From Nocardia thailandica NBRC 100428 (lineage in GTDB: Bacteria > Actinomycetota > Actinomycetes > Mycobacteriales > Mycobacteriaceae), in contig NZ_BAGK01000181.1 of assembly GCF_000308795.1 (NCBI RefSeq), positions 1 through 64,000 on the forward strand: a DNA stretch of 64,000 nt, written 5' to 3'. The notes below the pieces were generated by a model that worked only from the letters and a program-made list of their open reading frames with translations, was not told the origin of the DNA and searched no databases. The first letter of the stretch is position 1, and every line of letters starts with the position of its first letter. A program made the position numbers and the translations under genes. Shown here one piece after another: positions 49,736 through 61,094 of this stretch.

Positions 49736-51253
49736 ATGGGCACACGCAGGGGCAGCACGGGGGCGCGGACATCGGGGCGGCTGTCGCGGCTGGCCGGCGC
49801 GGCGGCGCTGATCATCGCGACGATGGGCACGGGCACGCCCGCGGGCGCCACCCCGGCGACGCCGCTCAGCCCGCTGCACACCGACGGCGCGGCCCTGATC
49901 GACGGGCACGGGCGCACGGTGCTGCTGCACGGCGTCAACACGGTCGACAAGGACGCGCCCTATCTGTACCCCGACGACGGCTTCACCCTCACCGACGCCG
50001 ACGCCGCCCTGCTGGCGGGGCGCGGATTCGACACGGTGCGGCTCGGGGTCTCCTTCGACGGGCTCATGCCCACCGAGGGCGTCGTGGACACCGCCTACCT
50101 CGACCGGGTCGCCGCGATCGTGGACCGGCTGGCCGCGCACGGCCTCTACACCCTGCTCGACAATCACCAGGACGGGCTGTCGGAGATCTGGCACGGCAAC
50201 GGGTTCCCGGAATGGGCGATCCGGGCCCGACCCGCCGACGGCGAGCCCAACCCCGGCTTCCCGCTGTACTACCTGATGCCGAGCATGAACGCGGGCTGGG
50301 ACGAGGTGTGGCACAACACCTACGGCGTCCTCGACCACCTCGGCACGGCGCTCGGCGCGCTCGCCGCCCGCGTCGACGGCCACCCGGGCGTCGCCGGCAT
50401 CGAGCTGCTCAACGAGCCGTGGCCGGGGTCGGCGTTCCTGTCCTGCTACCCCGACGGCTGCCCGGACTTCGACGCGAGATACCAACGCGCCCTGCAGAAG
50501 CTGACCGACGCCGTCCGGGCGCGCAACGCCGCGGTGCCGGTGTTCTGGGAGCCCAACGTGACCTGGAACGAGACCATGCCGAGCCACCTCGGCAAGAACC
50601 CGCCGATCACCGGCCGCGGCATCGTGTTCTCCCCGCACGACTACTGCATCCCGAGCCAGCTCGCCATCTATCTCGGCCTGCCCGAGGAACTGCGCGCCCT
50701 GTGCGGCCCGCAGCAGGACAAGACCTGGGCCAACATCGACGCGTTCACCGCGCGCACCGACATCCCGACCGTGGTCACCGAATTCGGTGACGGCGACCCG
50801 ACGGTCCTGCACAACACCGTCACCCGCGCCGACGAGCGCTTCACCGGCTGGCACTACTGGCACGTCCGCTCCGGCCAGGACCCGTTCCACGGCGAGACCG
50901 GCGCCCAGCTGGTGCGCACCTATCCGCGGGCGACGGCCGGGACACCCGACCGCATGGTCTACGACGCCGCCACCGGCGACTTCGCCTACCGCTACACCCC
51001 GCGCGCCGCCACGGCGCCGACCGAGATCTCGGTGTCCTCGCTCGCCTATCCCGACGGCTACGAGGTCCGGGTGACCGGCGGCACCGTCACCTCCGCCGCG
51101 GGCGCCGCGGTGGTCATCGTCGTCGCCGACGGCGCGGCGCAGGTCACCGTGCGGATCCACCGTCCCGGGTCGGCGGGGGCCGAGCTGCCCTCCGGGGGCG
51201 GCGGTGGTTCGTCCGCCGGGCTCCCGCGCCTGCCCACCGGGTCGGCGGGCTGA
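49736..51253 (+). CDS. Secreted GH5 endoglycoceramidase-like glycosidase
   Basis: A 505-residue secreted enzyme: Arg-rich n-region and hydrophobic stretch LAGAAALIIATMGTG (about residues 20-35), then a TIM barrel with VLLHGVNTVDKDAPY, LLDNHQDGLSE, the acid/base GIELLNEPWPG and the nucleophile strand TVVTEFGDGD, with WHYWHV near the C-end of the barrel. These match GH5 endoglycoceramidases, which cut the sugar-ceramide bond of glycosphingolipids. A C-terminal beta-sandwich domain and a Gly/Ser-rich tail (GGGGGSSAG) follow. ATG 49736 is preferred over 49613 because it gives a clean signal peptide. Confidence 0.85.
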   Translation: MGTRRGSTGARTSGRLSRLAGAAALIIATMGTGTPAGATPATPLSPLHTDGAALIDGHGRTVLLHGVNTVDKDAPYLYPDDGFTLTDADAALLAGRGFDTVRLGVSFDGLMPTEGVVDTAYLDRVAAIVDRLAAHGLYTLLDNHQDGLSEIWHGNGFPEWAIRARPADGEPNPGFPLYYLMPSMNAGWDEVWHNTYGVLDHLGTALGALAARVDGHPGVAGIELLNEPWPGSAFLSCYPDGCPDFDARYQRALQKLTDAVRARNAAVPVFWEPNVTWNETMPSHLGKNPPITGRGIVFSPHDYCIPSQLAIYLGLPEELRALCGPQQDKTWANIDAFTARTDIPTVVTEFGDGDPTVLHNTVTRADERFTGWHYWHVRSGQDPFHGETGAQLVRTYPRATAGTPDRMVYDAATGDFAYRYTPRAATAPTEISVSSLAYPDGYEVRVTGGTVTSAAGAAVVIVVADGAAQVTVRIHRPGSAGAELPSGGGGGSSAGLPRLPTGSAG

Positions 51254-51349
51254 ACCTCGCGCGGGCCCGGCCCCACGTCACCCGCGCACGCCGTGCGCGA
51301 ATGTCGCGGTGGCATCGCCCGATTCGACGCGCTGCTCTACCGTGGCGGT

Positions 51350-51823
51350 ATGACCGATCAGGGGGAACGGCAGCGTGAGCACGACGCGCTGAGCAAGCGC
51401 TACGTGCGTGATGACGACGGGGGGCTGCGCTTCGTGCCGACGGGCGCGGAGGACCCGGGGCGCCGGGTGGCCGATGTCGTGATCATCCGGGCCGACGGCT
51501 CCGAACCGGTACTGCTCACCCTGTGTTCGATGCTGCTCGACATCGCGTTGCATCTAGCGATCGGCGGCGCGGTGGGCGTCGGGCTCGCGGCCGGGGCCGG
51601 ACTCGGCGCCGCGGCGGCGGGCTGCGCGGGCGTGCTCGCCTGGATCGCGGCGTCGTTCACCCACCGCACCCTGATCCAGTGGCGGTGGGGCACCACCCTG
51701 GGCAAGGCGCCGTTCGGCCTCGCCCTGCGGGCGGCCGACCACTCGGCGCTGTCGTTCGGCCGCCTCGTGCGGCACTGGTTCGTGGGCGCGTTCCACGCGC
51801 TGGCCTGGATCCTGCTGCCCTGA
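51350..51823 (+). CDS. RDD family membrane protein
   Basis: A 157-residue protein with a polar N-terminus of about 55 residues and three hydrophobic segments (LDIALHLAIGGAVGVGLAA, AGLGAAAAGCAGVLAWIAAS, WFVGAFHALAWILLP). The RDD core is indicated by RRVADVVIIRADGSE at the start and GTTLGKAPFGLALRAADHS, the conserved GxTxGKxxxGLRV segment. The role is unknown. It converges with nrdE; a bidirectional hairpin at 51841-51872 separates them. Confidence 0.8.
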   Translation: MTDQGERQREHDALSKRYVRDDDGGLRFVPTGAEDPGRRVADVVIIRADGSEPVLLTLCSMLLDIALHLAIGGAVGVGLAAGAGLGAAAAGCAGVLAWIAASFTHRTLIQWRWGTTLGKAPFGLALRAADHSALSFGRLVRHWFVGAFHALAWILLP

Positions 51824-51840
51824 GGACCCCGCGACGAGAC

Positions 51841-51872
51841 GAGGGTGCGGTTCCCGGAGGAACCGCACCCTC
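51841..51872. terminator. Bidirectional terminator between the RDD gene and nrdE
   Basis: GAGGGTGCGGTTCC (51841-51854) and GGAACCGCACCCTC (51859-51872) form a perfect 14-bp stem with a 4-nt loop between two convergent genes. Confidence 0.8.
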
Positions 51873-51886
51873 GCCCGCACATCGCG

Positions 51887-54073
51887 TCAGAGCATGCAGC
51901 TCACGCAGTTCTCCACTTCGGTCCCCTCGAGGGCCATCTGGCGGAGACGGATGTAGTAGAGCGTCTTGATGCCCTTGCGCCAGGCGTAGATCTGGGCCTT
52001 GTTGAGGTCGCGGGTGGAGGCGGTGTCCTTGAAGAACAGGGTCAGCGACAGGCCCTGGTCCACGTGCTGGGTGGCCGCGGCGTAGGTGTCGATGATCTTC
52101 TCGTAGCCGATCTCGTAGGCGTCGTCGTAGTACTCGAGGTTGTCGTTGTCGAGGTACGGCGCCGGGTAGTAGACGCGGCCGATCTTGCCTTCCTTGCGGA
52201 TCTCGATCTTCGACGCCACCGGGTGGATCGAGCTGGTGGAGTGGTTGATGTAGGAGATCGAGCCGGTCGGCGGCACCGCCTGCAGGTTCTGGTTGTAGAT
52301 GCCGTGCTCCATGACCGAGGCCTTCAGCTCGCGCCAGTCGTCCTGGGTCGGGATGCGCACCCCGGCGTCGGCGAAGAGCTGACGGACCTTGTCGGTCTTG
52401 GGCTCCCACACCTGGTCGGTGTACTTGTCGAAGTACTCGCCGCTGGCGTACTTCGACTCCGGGAAACCGCCGAAGGCGGTGCCGCGCTCCTTGGCGATCA
52501 GGTTCGAGGCCCGGATCGCGTGGTAGACGACGGTGTAGAAGTAGATGTTGGTGAAGTCGATGCCCTCTTCGGAGCCGTAGTGGACCCGCTCCCGCGCCAG
52601 GTAACCGTGCAGGTTCATCTGGCCGAGGCCGATGGCGTGGGACTCGTTGTTGCCCTGCTCGATCGAGGGCACCGAGTAGATGTGGGTCTGGTCCGACACC
52701 GCGGTGAGCGCGCGGATCGCGGTCTCGATGGTCTGGGCGAAGTCCGGCGAGTCCATCGTCTTGGCGATGTTGAGCGAACCCAGGTTGCAGGAGATGTCCT
52801 TGCCGACCTTCGCGTAGGACAGGTCCTCGTTGAACTCCGACGGCGTGGAGACCTGGAGGATCTCCGAGCACAGGTTCGAGTGGGTGATCTTGCCCGCGAT
52901 CGGGTTGGCCCGGTTCACGGTGTCCTCGTACATGATGTACGGGTAGCCGGACTCGAACTGCAGCTCGGCGATGGTCTGGAAGAACTCGCGCGCCTTGATC
53001 TTCGACTTGCGGATGCGCTTGTCGTCGACCATCTCGTAGTACTTCTCGGTCACGTCGATGTCGGCGAACGGCTTGCCGTAGATGCGCTCGACGTCGTACG
53101 GCGAGAACAGGTACATGTCCTCGTTCTTCTTCGCCAGCTCGAAGGTGATGTCGGGGATCACCACGCCGAGCGAGAGCGTCTTGATGCGGATCTTCTCGTC
53201 CGCGTTCTCCCGCTTGGTGTCGAGGAAGCGGTAGATGTCGGGGTGGTGGGCGTGCAGGTACACCGCGCCCGCGCCCTGCCGCGCGCCGAGCTGGTTGGCG
53301 TAGGAGAACGAGTCCTCGAGCAGCTTCATGATCGGGATGACGCCGGAGGACTGGTTCTCGATCTTCTTGATCGGGGCGCCGTGCTCACGGATGTTGCTCA
53401 GCAGCAGCGCGACGCCGCCGCCGCGCTTGGACAGCTGCAGCGCGGAGTTGATCGAGCGCCCGATGGACTCCATGTTGTCCTCGATGCGCAGCAGGAAGCA
53501 CGAGACGGGCTCGCCGCGCTGCTTCTTGCCCGAGTTGAGGAAGGTCGGGGTGGCCGGCTGGAAGCGGCCGTCGATGATCTCCTCGACCAGGTGCCGGGCC
53601 AGGACCTCGTCGCCGCCCGCCAGGGTGAGCGCGACCATGCAGACCCGGTCCTCGAAGCGCTCCAGGTAGCGCTTCCCGTCGAAGGTCTTGAGCGTGTAGG
53701 AGGTGTAGTACTTGAACGCGCCGAGGAAGGTCGGGAACCGGAACTTCTTGGCGTAGGCCTGCTGGAACAGGCTCTTGACGAACTCGCGCGAGTACTGGTC
53801 GAGGACCTCGGCCTCGTAATAGTTCTCGTCGACCAGGTAGTCCAGCTTCTCGTCCAGGTTGTGGAAGAAGACGGTGTTCTGGTTGACGTGCTGCAGGAAG
53901 TACTGGTGCGCGGCCTCGCGGTCCTTGTCGAACTGGATCTTGCCGTCGGGACCGTAGAGGTTCAGCATCGCGTTGAGGGCGTGGTAGTCCATGACCTCGC
54001 CGGAGCTCTCACCGTGCGCCGGCGCCTCTAGGCGGGCCGACTTTCCGGCCGGTGCTGTCGTTGCTGTTGCCAA
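51887..54073 (-). CDS. nrdE: Class Ib ribonucleotide reductase alpha subunit
   Basis: The 728-residue catalytic subunit has the class Ib layout: [20 protein letters not shown], the active-site region [33 protein letters not shown] and [19 protein letters not shown], with redox cysteines at the C-terminus (ENCVSCML, CxxC). It reduces ribonucleoside diphosphates with electrons from NrdH and the radical from NrdF. The start is TTG 54073, giving a 46-nt overlap with nrdI; the N-terminal length then matches mycobacterial NrdE. A downstream ATG at 53992 would remove 27 residues. Confidence 0.96.
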   Translation of the reverse strand: MATATTAPAGKSARLEAPAHGESSGEVMDYHALNAMLNLYGPDGKIQFDKDREAAHQYFLQHVNQNTVFFHNLDEKLDYLVDENYYEAEVLDQYSREFVKSLFQQAYAKKFRFPTFLGAFKYYTSYTLKTFDGKRYLERFEDRVCMVALTLAGGDEVLARHLVEEIIDGRFQPATPTFLNSGKKQRGEPVSCFLLRIEDNMESIGRSINSALQLSKRGGGVALLLSNIREHGAPIKKIENQSSGVIPIMKLLEDSFSYANQLGARQGAGAVYLHAHHPDIYRFLDTKRENADEKIRIKTLSLGVVIPDITFELAKKNEDMYLFSPYDVERIYGKPFADIDVTEKYYEMVDDKRIRKSKIKAREFFQTIAELQFESGYPYIMYEDTVNRANPIAGKITHSNLCSEILQVSTPSEFNEDLSYAKVGKDISCNLGSLNIAKTMDSPDFAQTIETAIRALTAVSDQTHIYSVPSIEQGNNESHAIGLGQMNLHGYLARERVHYGSEEGIDFTNIYFYTVVYHAIRASNLIAKERGTAFGGFPESKYASGEYFDKYTDQVWEPKTDKVRQLFADAGVRIPTQDDWRELKASVMEHGIYNQNLQAVPPTGSISYINHSTSSIHPVASKIEIRKEGKIGRVYYPAPYLDNDNLEYYDDAYEIGYEKIIDTYAAATQHVDQGLSLTLFFKDTASTRDLNKAQIYAWRKGIKTLYYIRLRQMALEGTEVENCVSCML

Positions 54074-54495
54074 AACAATCCCAATCCCTCTCGGACGCGC
54101 GCGACGTCCTCAGCAGTTCCCATGAGTTCGAAGCGATACAGGTAGGGGACCCCGCACTTGCGGGAGATCACCTTGCCCGCATAGCAATACGTATCGCCGA
54201 AGTTCGTATTGCCGGCCGCGATCACCCCGCGCAGCAGGGCGCGGTTGTGCGGGTCGTTGAGGAACTTGGCGACCTGGCGCGGCACGAAGTCCTTGTCGGA
54301 CCGGTCGCCCCCCAGCACGTGCCGACCGCCCCCGTAGGTGGGGACGATCAGCACGTACGGGTCGTCGACGCGCAGCGAGTCAGCGGTGTGCAGTGGTATG
54401 CGAGTCGCCGGGATGCCCAGCTTCTCGACGAAGCGATGCGTGTTCTCCGATGCGCTGGAGAAGTAGACCAGCGAGCCGTCCGGGGAACCGGACAT
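54028..54495 (-). CDS. nrdI: Ribonucleotide reductase flavoprotein NrdI
   Basis: A 155-residue flavodoxin-like protein. [20 protein letters not shown] is the FMN phosphate loop with the T/S-x-x-T pattern of NrdI, and [20 protein letters not shown] and [18 protein letters not shown] complete the FMN site. NrdI delivers the oxidant that activates the dimanganese centre of NrdF. ATG 54495 follows GGGAGGTG. It lies between nrdH and nrdE in one operon. Confidence 0.94.
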   Translation of the reverse strand: MSGSPDGSLVYFSSASENTHRFVEKLGIPATRIPLHTADSLRVDDPYVLIVPTYGGGRHVLGGDRSDKDFVPRQVAKFLNDPHNRALLRGVIAAGNTNFGDTYCYAGKVISRKCGVPYLYRFELMGTAEDVARVREGLGLFWQQQRQHRPESRPA

Positions 54496-54536
54496 GCGCT
54501 GCACCTCCCATCGGATGAACGCGGCGACGCCGCGCG

Positions 54537-54770
54537 TCAGGCGGCGGCGGTCGCCAGGGCCTTGATGCGGTCGGGGCGGAAGCCGGACCAGTGGTCCTCG
54601 CCGGCGACGACGACGGGAGCCTGCAGGTAGCCGAGCGCCATGACGTAGTCGCGGGCGTCGGCGTTCTCGGAGATGTCGACGACCTCGTAGGAGACGCCGA
54701 CCTTGTCGAGGGCCTTGTAGGTGGCGTTGCACTGGACGCAAGCGGGCTTGGTGTACACGGTGATGGTCAT
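54537..54770 (-). CDS. nrdH: Glutaredoxin-like electron donor NrdH
   Basis: A 77-residue thioredoxin-fold protein beginning [21 protein letters not shown], with the CVQC redox pair, then [19 protein letters not shown]. NrdH passes electrons from thioredoxin reductase to NrdE. It is first in the nrdHIE operon, 41 nt before nrdI, and carries paired NrdR boxes 168 nt upstream. Confidence 0.96.
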   Translation of the reverse strand: MTITVYTKPACVQCNATYKALDKVGVSYEVVDISENADARDYVMALGYLQAPVVVAGEDHWSGFRPDRIKALATAAA

Positions 54771-54937
54771 GAAAGGTCCCTCTCTCCTATGCCTGATCCA
54801 CAGCCTGTGATCCGTTGCGAACTGCACGATCCGTACTTGCTGCGCAAACTCCCAGATCCGGCGGAGAAAACCCTGTTCGTACCCCTTCCCGTCGGGCACG
54901 GACTGCGTCGGTATCTCACCGTCTTCCGGTAGGACAG

Positions 54938-54985
54938 ACACTACACCTAGTGGCCGACAGAATCGACCAACACGACATGTTGCGA
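54938..54985 (-). promoter_or_regulatory. Paired NrdR boxes upstream of nrdHIE
   Basis: Box 1 (54938-54953) reads ACACTACACCTAGTGG and box 2 (54970-54985) ACACGACATGTTGCGA, again 32 bp apart start to start. Box 1 differs from the nrdF box 1 at a single base, so both loci should answer to the same NrdR repressor. The rest of the 396 nt between nrdH and the FMN reductase holds a terminator and no gene. Confidence 0.75.
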
Positions 54986-55107
54986 ATGACAAAGTTCGGA
55001 TTACACCGGCGTAAGCCCCAGGACAGTCGATTCCGCCCCAGGTCGGACGGTGTCCCACATCACAGAAACCGCCTCCGGCGAGTCCTCAGCTAACTCCCCA
55101 CGACACG

Positions 55108-55150
55108 CCGAAGGGGCGCCGCGTCCGGTCCGGACGCGGCGCCCCTTCGG
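55108..55150 (-). terminator. Strong terminator of the FMN reductase gene
   Basis: A perfect 20-bp stem (55108-55127 with 55131-55150, 3-nt loop) begins 17 nt past the stop codon. It is the longest perfect stem in the window. Confidence 0.8.
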
Positions 55151-55166
55151 GGAGGCTGGGAGGAGC

Positions 55167-55733
55167 TTACGCACTCACCCGCGCGCGAGCGGCTTCGGCC
55201 AGCTCGTGCACGGTCGCGCCCAGCTGGGTCAGGGCCTCGGCGTCCTCGCGCGGGTGCGCGGCACCGAAGCGCTCGCCGATCCCGCCGAAGTGCGCGGTGG
55301 CGGCCTCGACGACCGTGCCGCCGGCCACGCCGACCGCCTTGACGGCGTCGCCGTGCGCCCACTTGGCCGCGTTGCCGCTGATCGAGGCGCTCACCACCGC
55401 GACCGGCTTCTCCTTGATCGCGCCCGCGCCGTAGGGGCGGGAGGCCCAGTCGATGGCGTTCTTGAGTACCGCGGACAGGGTGCCGTTGTACTCGGGGGTG
55501 ACCAGGAGGACCGCGTCGGCCGCGCCGACCGCGTCGCGCAGCGCCTGGGCGGCGGCGGGCACCTCGCCCGCGACGTCGATGTCCTCGTTGTAGAACGGGA
55601 TGTCGGCCAGACCCTCGAAGATGCTCACCTCGACGCCCTCGGGGGCGGTCTGGACGGCGGCCTCGGCCAGCTGGCGGTTGATCGAGGCGGCACGCAGGCT
55701 GCCGACGAGGGTGAGGATACGAATCTCGGTCAT
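55167..55733 (-). CDS. NADPH-dependent FMN reductase (Rv3054c-like)
   Basis: A 188-residue flavodoxin-like protein. ILTLVGSLRAASINRQLAEAA is the flavin-phosphate loop of the SsuE/ChrR group, and LLVTPEYNGTLSAVLKNAID with WASRPYGAG is the second flavin-contact segment. Members reduce FMN, quinones or chromate with NAD(P)H. It lies back to back with a TetR gene, as in M. tuberculosis Rv3054c-Rv3055, so it is likely repressed by that protein. Confidence 0.9.
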   Translation of the reverse strand: MTEIRILTLVGSLRAASINRQLAEAAVQTAPEGVEVSIFEGLADIPFYNEDIDVAGEVPAAAQALRDAVGAADAVLLVTPEYNGTLSAVLKNAIDWASRPYGAGAIKEKPVAVVSASISGNAAKWAHGDAVKAVGVAGGTVVEAATAHFGGIGERFGAAHPREDAEALTQLGATVHELAEAARARVSA

Positions 55734-55784
55734 GACGACTCCTGGTGTACTTGTCGGTGGGTGTCCGAAGTTTCACGAGGTGTA

Positions 55785-55804
55785 ACCGGACCGAAGTCCG
55801 CTTA
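55785..55804. promoter_or_regulatory. Operator-like dyad between the FMN reductase and TetR genes
   Basis: AACCGGAC (55785-55792) and GTCCGCTT (55797-55804) are inverted repeats with 7 of 8 pairs and a 4-nt spacer, 17 nt before the TetR start and 51 nt before the reductase start. It is a reasonable site for the divergent TetR protein. Confidence 0.5.
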
Positions 55805-55821
55805 CTTCCCGGAAAGGTCGA

Positions 55822-56481
55822 GTGAACGGTGTGAGGTACCCCACAGCCGCGGAGGACGGGAACACGGCGGTCCCGCTCTCGGTGATCGGCACGCCGGGGG
55901 GCGAGGAACCGGCCGAACGCGCGGACGCGGCGCGCAATCGCGCGCTGCTGCTCGATGCCGCCCAGCAGCTCGTCCGCGATCACGGCGTGGACAGCCTGAC
56001 GATGGACGCGCTGGCCAAGCGGGCCGGCGTGGGCAAGGGGACGGTGTTCCGGCGCTTCGGTAACCGTACCGGTCTTCTGCTCGCGCTGCTCGACCACTCC
56101 GAACAGCAGTTCCAGGGCGCGTTCATGTTCGGCCCGCCGCCGCTCGGCCCCGGCGCCCCCGCCGTCGAGCGGCTGGTCGCCTTCGGCCGGGTCCGCCTGC
56201 TCGACATCGAGGTGGAGAGCGACCTGCACCGCGCCGCGGAGAACCAGGACCGCTACAGCGGCACGCCCTACGCGCTGCACCGCGCGCACGTGATGATGCT
56301 GCTGCGCGAGGCGCACGCCTCCCCCACCCCGGCCCTGCTCGCCGACAGCCTGCTGGCCACCCTGTCCGCGCACCTGGTGACCTTCCAGATCTCGGTGCTC
56401 GGCTTCACCCGCGAGCAGATCGCCGACAACTGGGAAGAACTCGTTCGGGCGCGTGTGCCCGGCCCGGCGCCAGTAGAGTGA
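55822..56481 (+). CDS. TetR-family regulator (Rv3055-like)
   Basis: A 219-residue regulator. The helix-turn-helix is [24 protein letters not shown] (TetR_N pattern with GKGTVF in the recognition helix), preceded by [17 protein letters not shown]. The C-terminal ligand domain is helical ([28 protein letters not shown]). The start is GTG 55822 or GTG 55831; the N-terminal 35 residues before the HTH are disordered. It is divergent from the FMN reductase and separated from nadE by four bases. Confidence 0.9.
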   Translation: MNGVRYPTAAEDGNTAVPLSVIGTPGGEEPAERADAARNRALLLDAAQQLVRDHGVDSLTMDALAKRAGVGKGTVFRRFGNRTGLLLALLDHSEQQFQGAFMFGPPPLGPGAPAVERLVAFGRVRLLDIEVESDLHRAAENQDRYSGTPYALHRAHVMMLLREAHASPTPALLADSLLATLSAHLVTFQISVLGFTREQIADNWEELVRARVPGPAPVE

Positions 56482-56485
56482 CGGC

Positions 56486-57310
56486 ATGGGGAACCTGCGG
56501 GAACAGATCATCGCCGAGCTGGGTGTGGCGCCGTCCATCGAGCCGAAGCAGGAAGTCCGCCGACGCGTCGACTTCCTCAAGGACTATCTGCGCGCCACCC
56601 CGGCCGAGGGGTACGTGCTGGGCATCAGCGGCGGCCAGGACAGCGCGCTGGCGGGCAGGCTGTGCCAGCTCGCCGTCGAGGAGCTGCGCGCCGAGGGGCG
56701 GCAGGCGAGTTTCCTCGCCGTCCGGCTGCCCTACGGCGTCCAGGCCGACGAACACGACGCCCAGGTGGCCCTGAACTTCATCGGCCCCGACCGGTCCGTC
56801 GTCGTCGACATCCGTCCGGGCGCGGACGCCGTCTCCGGCGAGGCCGCGATCGGGCTCGACGTCGAGCGGCTGCGTGACTTCGTCCGCGGCAACATCAAGG
56901 CCCGCCAGCGCATGGTCGTCCAGTACGCGCTGGCAGGCCAGGAGAACCTGCTGGTCGTGGGCACCGATCACGCCGCCGAGGCGGTCACCGGTTTCTTCAC
57001 CAAGTTCGGCGACGGCGGCGTCGACCTGACCCCGCTCACCGGGCTCACCAAGCGCCAGGGCGCGGCCCTGCTGCAGGAGCTGGGCGCGCCGTCGAGCATC
57101 TGGTCCAAGGTGCCCACCGCCGACCTGGAGGACGACCGCCCCGCGCTGCCCGACGAGGAGGCCCTCGGCCTGCGCTACAGCGAGATCGACGACTACCTCG
57201 AGGGCAAGCCGGTGACCGACGAGGTCGCCGCCAGGCTGGAACAGATCTTCCGCAACACCCGGCACAAGCGCACGGTGCCGGTCACCCCGCTCGACGACTG
57301 GTGGCGCTGA
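56486..57310 (+). CDS. nadE: NH3-dependent NAD+ synthetase
   Basis: A 274-residue protein of E. coli NadE type. The PP-loop is [19 protein letters not shown] (residues about 43-61), [18 protein letters not shown] follows, then [23 protein letters not shown] and [13 protein letters not shown]. The C-terminal segment [19 protein letters not shown] is characteristic. It makes NAD+ from deamido-NAD+, ATP and ammonia. It lacks the glutaminase domain found in the long mycobacterial NadE. A 19-bp hairpin closes the unit. Confidence 0.96.
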   Translation: MGNLREQIIAELGVAPSIEPKQEVRRRVDFLKDYLRATPAEGYVLGISGGQDSALAGRLCQLAVEELRAEGRQASFLAVRLPYGVQADEHDAQVALNFIGPDRSVVVDIRPGADAVSGEAAIGLDVERLRDFVRGNIKARQRMVVQYALAGQENLLVVGTDHAAEAVTGFFTKFGDGGVDLTPLTGLTKRQGAALLQELGAPSSIWSKVPTADLEDDRPALPDEEALGLRYSEIDDYLEGKPVTDEVAARLEQIFRNTRHKRTVPVTPLDDWWR

Positions 57311-57316
57311 CCGGGT

Positions 57317-57359
57317 AGCGCTCGGCCCCGGCGTTCGGCAAACGCCGGGGCCGAGCGCT
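57317..57359. terminator. Bidirectional terminator between nadE and moaD
   Basis: A perfect 19-bp stem (57317-57335 with 57341-57359, 5-nt loop) lies 6 nt past the nadE stop and 19 nt before the end of the convergent moaD gene. Confidence 0.85.
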
Positions 57360-57378
57360 GTCGGCGCCGTTTCCCGGA

Positions 57379-57621
57379 TCAGCCGCCCGCGAAGGGCGGC
57401 AGGACGTCGACGCGCGGCGTCAGCGCCGTGGACGGGTCGCGGGTGAGTTCGTCGCCGACCAGGTAGGCGCAGACCGTCAGCATCTTCTCCAGGTCGGCAC
57501 CGTAGGTGTCGGCCAGCGTCGCGCGCAGGTCGCCGACGGTGGCCTCCGCGGGGAGATCGAGGGTTTCGCGGTCCTTGCCGACGGCGTCGGCGATGGCGGC
57601 GAAGTAGCGGATCTCAACCAC
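57379..57621 (-). CDS. moaD: MoaD/ThiS-family molybdopterin synthase small subunit
   Basis: An 80-residue ubiquitin-fold protein beginning [20 protein letters not shown] and ending DVLPPFAGG; the C-terminal Gly-Gly is the sulfur-carrying thiocarboxylate site. It supplies sulfur to cyclic pyranopterin monophosphate with MoaE. Its start overlaps the moaA stop by 8 nt, so the two are coupled. Confidence 0.93.
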   Translation of the reverse strand: MVEIRYFAAIADAVGKDRETLDLPAEATVGDLRATLADTYGADLEKMLTVCAYLVGDELTRDPSTALTPRVDVLPPFAGG

Positions 57622-58672
57622 CGATGGCTCCCATCGTGCGTTCGGGGGGGACGAAGCCGTCGGCGTCGATGCCGTGACCGGCCCATTTCTGCCACATCGC
57701 CCCGCGCCACAGCTCGGCGATCTCGGCGTCGGTCGCGCCCGCGCGCAGGATGCCGCGCAGGTCGTATTCCTCGTCGCTGAACAGGCAGGACCGCAGCCGG
57801 CCGTCGGCGGTGAGCCGGGTGCGGTCGCACGTGTCGCAGAACTTGCGGGTGACCGTGGCGATGATGCCCACGGTGGCCGGGCCGCCGTCGACGAGCCACG
57901 TCTCGGCGGGCGCCGACGGATCGGCGCGACCGGCCTCGGTCAGGGTGAAGCGGGTGCCGAGGACCTCGAGAAGCCGTGCGGCGGTGACCATCTCGGTGCG
58001 CGCCCATTCGTGGTCGGCGTCGAGGGGCATCTCCTCGATGAAGCGCAGCTCGCAGCCCGCCTCCAGGCACCAGGCGAGCAGATCCGGTGCGCCGTCGAGA
58101 TTTTCGCGCATGAGCACCGCGTTGACCTTCATCGGCGCCAGGCCGGCGGCCGCGGCGGCGCGGATGCCCGCCAGCACGGAGTCGAGGCGGTCGCGCCGGG
58201 TGAGGCGGGCGAAGCCGAGCCGGTCGACGGTGTCGAGGGAGACGTTGACCCGGGTCAGCCCGGCCGCCGCCAGCGCCGCGGCCCGGTGCTGGAGGCCGAC
58301 GCCGTTGGTGGTCATCGCGATGGGCAGCCCGGGCTCGGCCGCGTGGCACCCGGCGACGATCTCCTCCAGGTCGCGCCGCATGAGCGGTTCCCCGCCGGTG
58401 AAGCGGACCTCCCGCACGCCGAGTTCCCGCACCGCGAGGGTGACCAGGCGCACGATCTCGGCCGCGGTGAGCAGCTCGTCGCGCGGGATCGGCGGCAGGC
58501 CCTCCTCGGGCATGCAGTAGGTGCAGCGCAGCGAACACTTCTCGGTGATGGAGACCCGCAGGTCACGCGCGGTGCGGCCGAAGCGGTCGACGAGCAGCGG
58601 CGTGTCGGGACGACCGTCGGTCGAGGGCCGCCCGGACCGCACGGCGGGAATCCCCACATCGACCAGCGTCAT
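57614..58672 (-). CDS. moaA: GTP 3',8-cyclase (radical SAM)
   Basis: A 352-residue radical SAM enzyme. The N-terminal cluster motif CSLRCTYC (CxxxCxxC) and [14 protein letters not shown] precede the barrel. The C-terminal cluster motif [18 protein letters not shown] (Cx2Cx13C) binds the second [4Fe-4S] for GTP. The protein ends in Gly-Gly, as needed by MoaA. It performs the first step of molybdopterin synthesis. ATG 58672 is preferred; a longer start at 58699 is possible. Confidence 0.96.
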   Translation of the reverse strand: MTLVDVGIPAVRSGRPSTDGRPDTPLLVDRFGRTARDLRVSITEKCSLRCTYCMPEEGLPPIPRDELLTAAEIVRLVTLAVRELGVREVRFTGGEPLMRRDLEEIVAGCHAAEPGLPIAMTTNGVGLQHRAAALAAAGLTRVNVSLDTVDRLGFARLTRRDRLDSVLAGIRAAAAAGLAPMKVNAVLMRENLDGAPDLLAWCLEAGCELRFIEEMPLDADHEWARTEMVTAARLLEVLGTRFTLTEAGRADPSAPAETWLVDGGPATVGIIATVTRKFCDTCDRTRLTADGRLRSCLFSDEEYDLRGILRAGATDAEIAELWRGAMWQKWAGHGIDADGFVPPERTMGAIGG

Positions 58673-58794
58673 AGGCCGAGTATAGGCGGGCCGCGTCACG
58701 CCGCGACGGCCCGACGAGCCGACCGCACGACCCTCCCCGCGCGCGGCCCGCCGCGAGCGGACGAGCGGGCCGCCCGCTCCACTAGGCTGACCCC

Positions 58795-60095
58795 ATGAAC
58801 CACCGGCCCGCTTCCTCCCCGGCCAGGACCGTCGACGACTACCGGGCGACGGTCGCCGGGCTGCTGGCGCACCTGGCCGATCGGCCCGCGGAATCCGTTC
58901 CGGTGACCGGCGCGCTGGGCCGGGTGCTGGCCGACGACGTGCGCTCCCCGATCGACCTGCCGGTCTTCCGGAACTCGGCGATGGACGGGTACGCCGTGCG
59001 CGCCGCCGATGTCACTGTGACGCCGGTGACCCTGACGGTGGCGGGGCTGGTGCCCGCCGGGAATCCCGGCGCGGCGCCGGTCGGTCCCGGCCAGGCGGTC
59101 AAGGTGATGACCGGCGCCCCGATCCCGCCCGGCGCGGACGCGGTGGTGCCGGTGGAGGACGTGCGGCGGGCGAGCGACGGACACGGCGCCGAGGCGGTCG
59201 CGGTCGCGGGCCGGGCGCGCGGCCGGGACGAGGGCCCGCTTCCGCGCCGCGGCGCGGACCCGACGCCGGAGGACCGGATCGTCGTCGAGCGAGGAAGGGA
59301 CGCGGGCGAATTCGTCCGGGAGGCGGGCACCGACGTCCGCGTCGGCGCGCTGGTCGCCCGGCGGGGCACCGTGCTCGCGCCACGCCACATCGCCGCGCTG
59401 GCCGCGGTCGGGCTGCCCACCGTGCCGGTCGTCCGGCGGCCGCGGGCGATGGTGATCACCACCGGGGACGAATTGCGGCCCGCCGGAAGCGCACTGGCGC
59501 CCGGGCAGATCTTCGACTCCAACGGCATCGCGCTCGCCGCCGCGCTGGAGGCCGACGGGGTGACGGTGGTGCGCGTGGCGCACAGCGTCGACGATCCGGC
59601 CGTGTTCGCCGCGCTGCTGCGCGAGGCGGTGGCCGCCGCCGATGTGGTGTTCACCTCCGGCGGGGTGTCCAAGGGCGATTTCGAGGTGGTCAAGGACGTG
59701 CTCGCGCCGCTGGGCGGGGTGTTCGGCCCGGTGGCCGTGCAGCCCGGCGGCCCGCAGGGATACACGATCCTCGACGGCGTGCCGGTGCTGAGTTTCCCCG
59801 GCAACCCGGTGAGCACCATGGTGTCCTACGAGGTCTTCGCCCGCGCGGCGCTGCGCGAGCTCGGCGGGCTGCCCGCGCCGCAGATCCGGGAGGCGCCGCT
59901 GCTGGGACCGATCGCGTCCTCGCCCGCCGGGCGGCGCCAGTTCCTGCGCGGGGTCGTCCGCGGGTCCGGCGTCGAGGTGGTCTCGGGTCCCGGCTCGCAC
60001 CTGATCGCCGGGATGGCCTGGGCCGAGGTCCTGGTCGACGTGCCCGCCGAGGTCACCTCGCTGCCCGAGGGAGCCCCTGTGCGAATCTGGTCGCT

Positions 60096-60099
<4 letters not shown>
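58795..60099 (+). CDS. moeA: Molybdopterin molybdotransferase
   Basis: A 434-residue MoeA. Domain segments: [83 protein letters not shown] and [19 protein letters not shown], then a C-terminal beta-barrel. It inserts molybdate into adenylylated molybdopterin. Between the second and third segments there is an insertion rich in Arg and Gly (residues about 125-165) longer than in E. coli MoeA. It overlaps moaC-mogA by 4 nt (ATGA). Confidence 0.94.
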
Positions 60100-61083
<984 letters not shown>

Positions 61084-61094
<11 letters not shown>

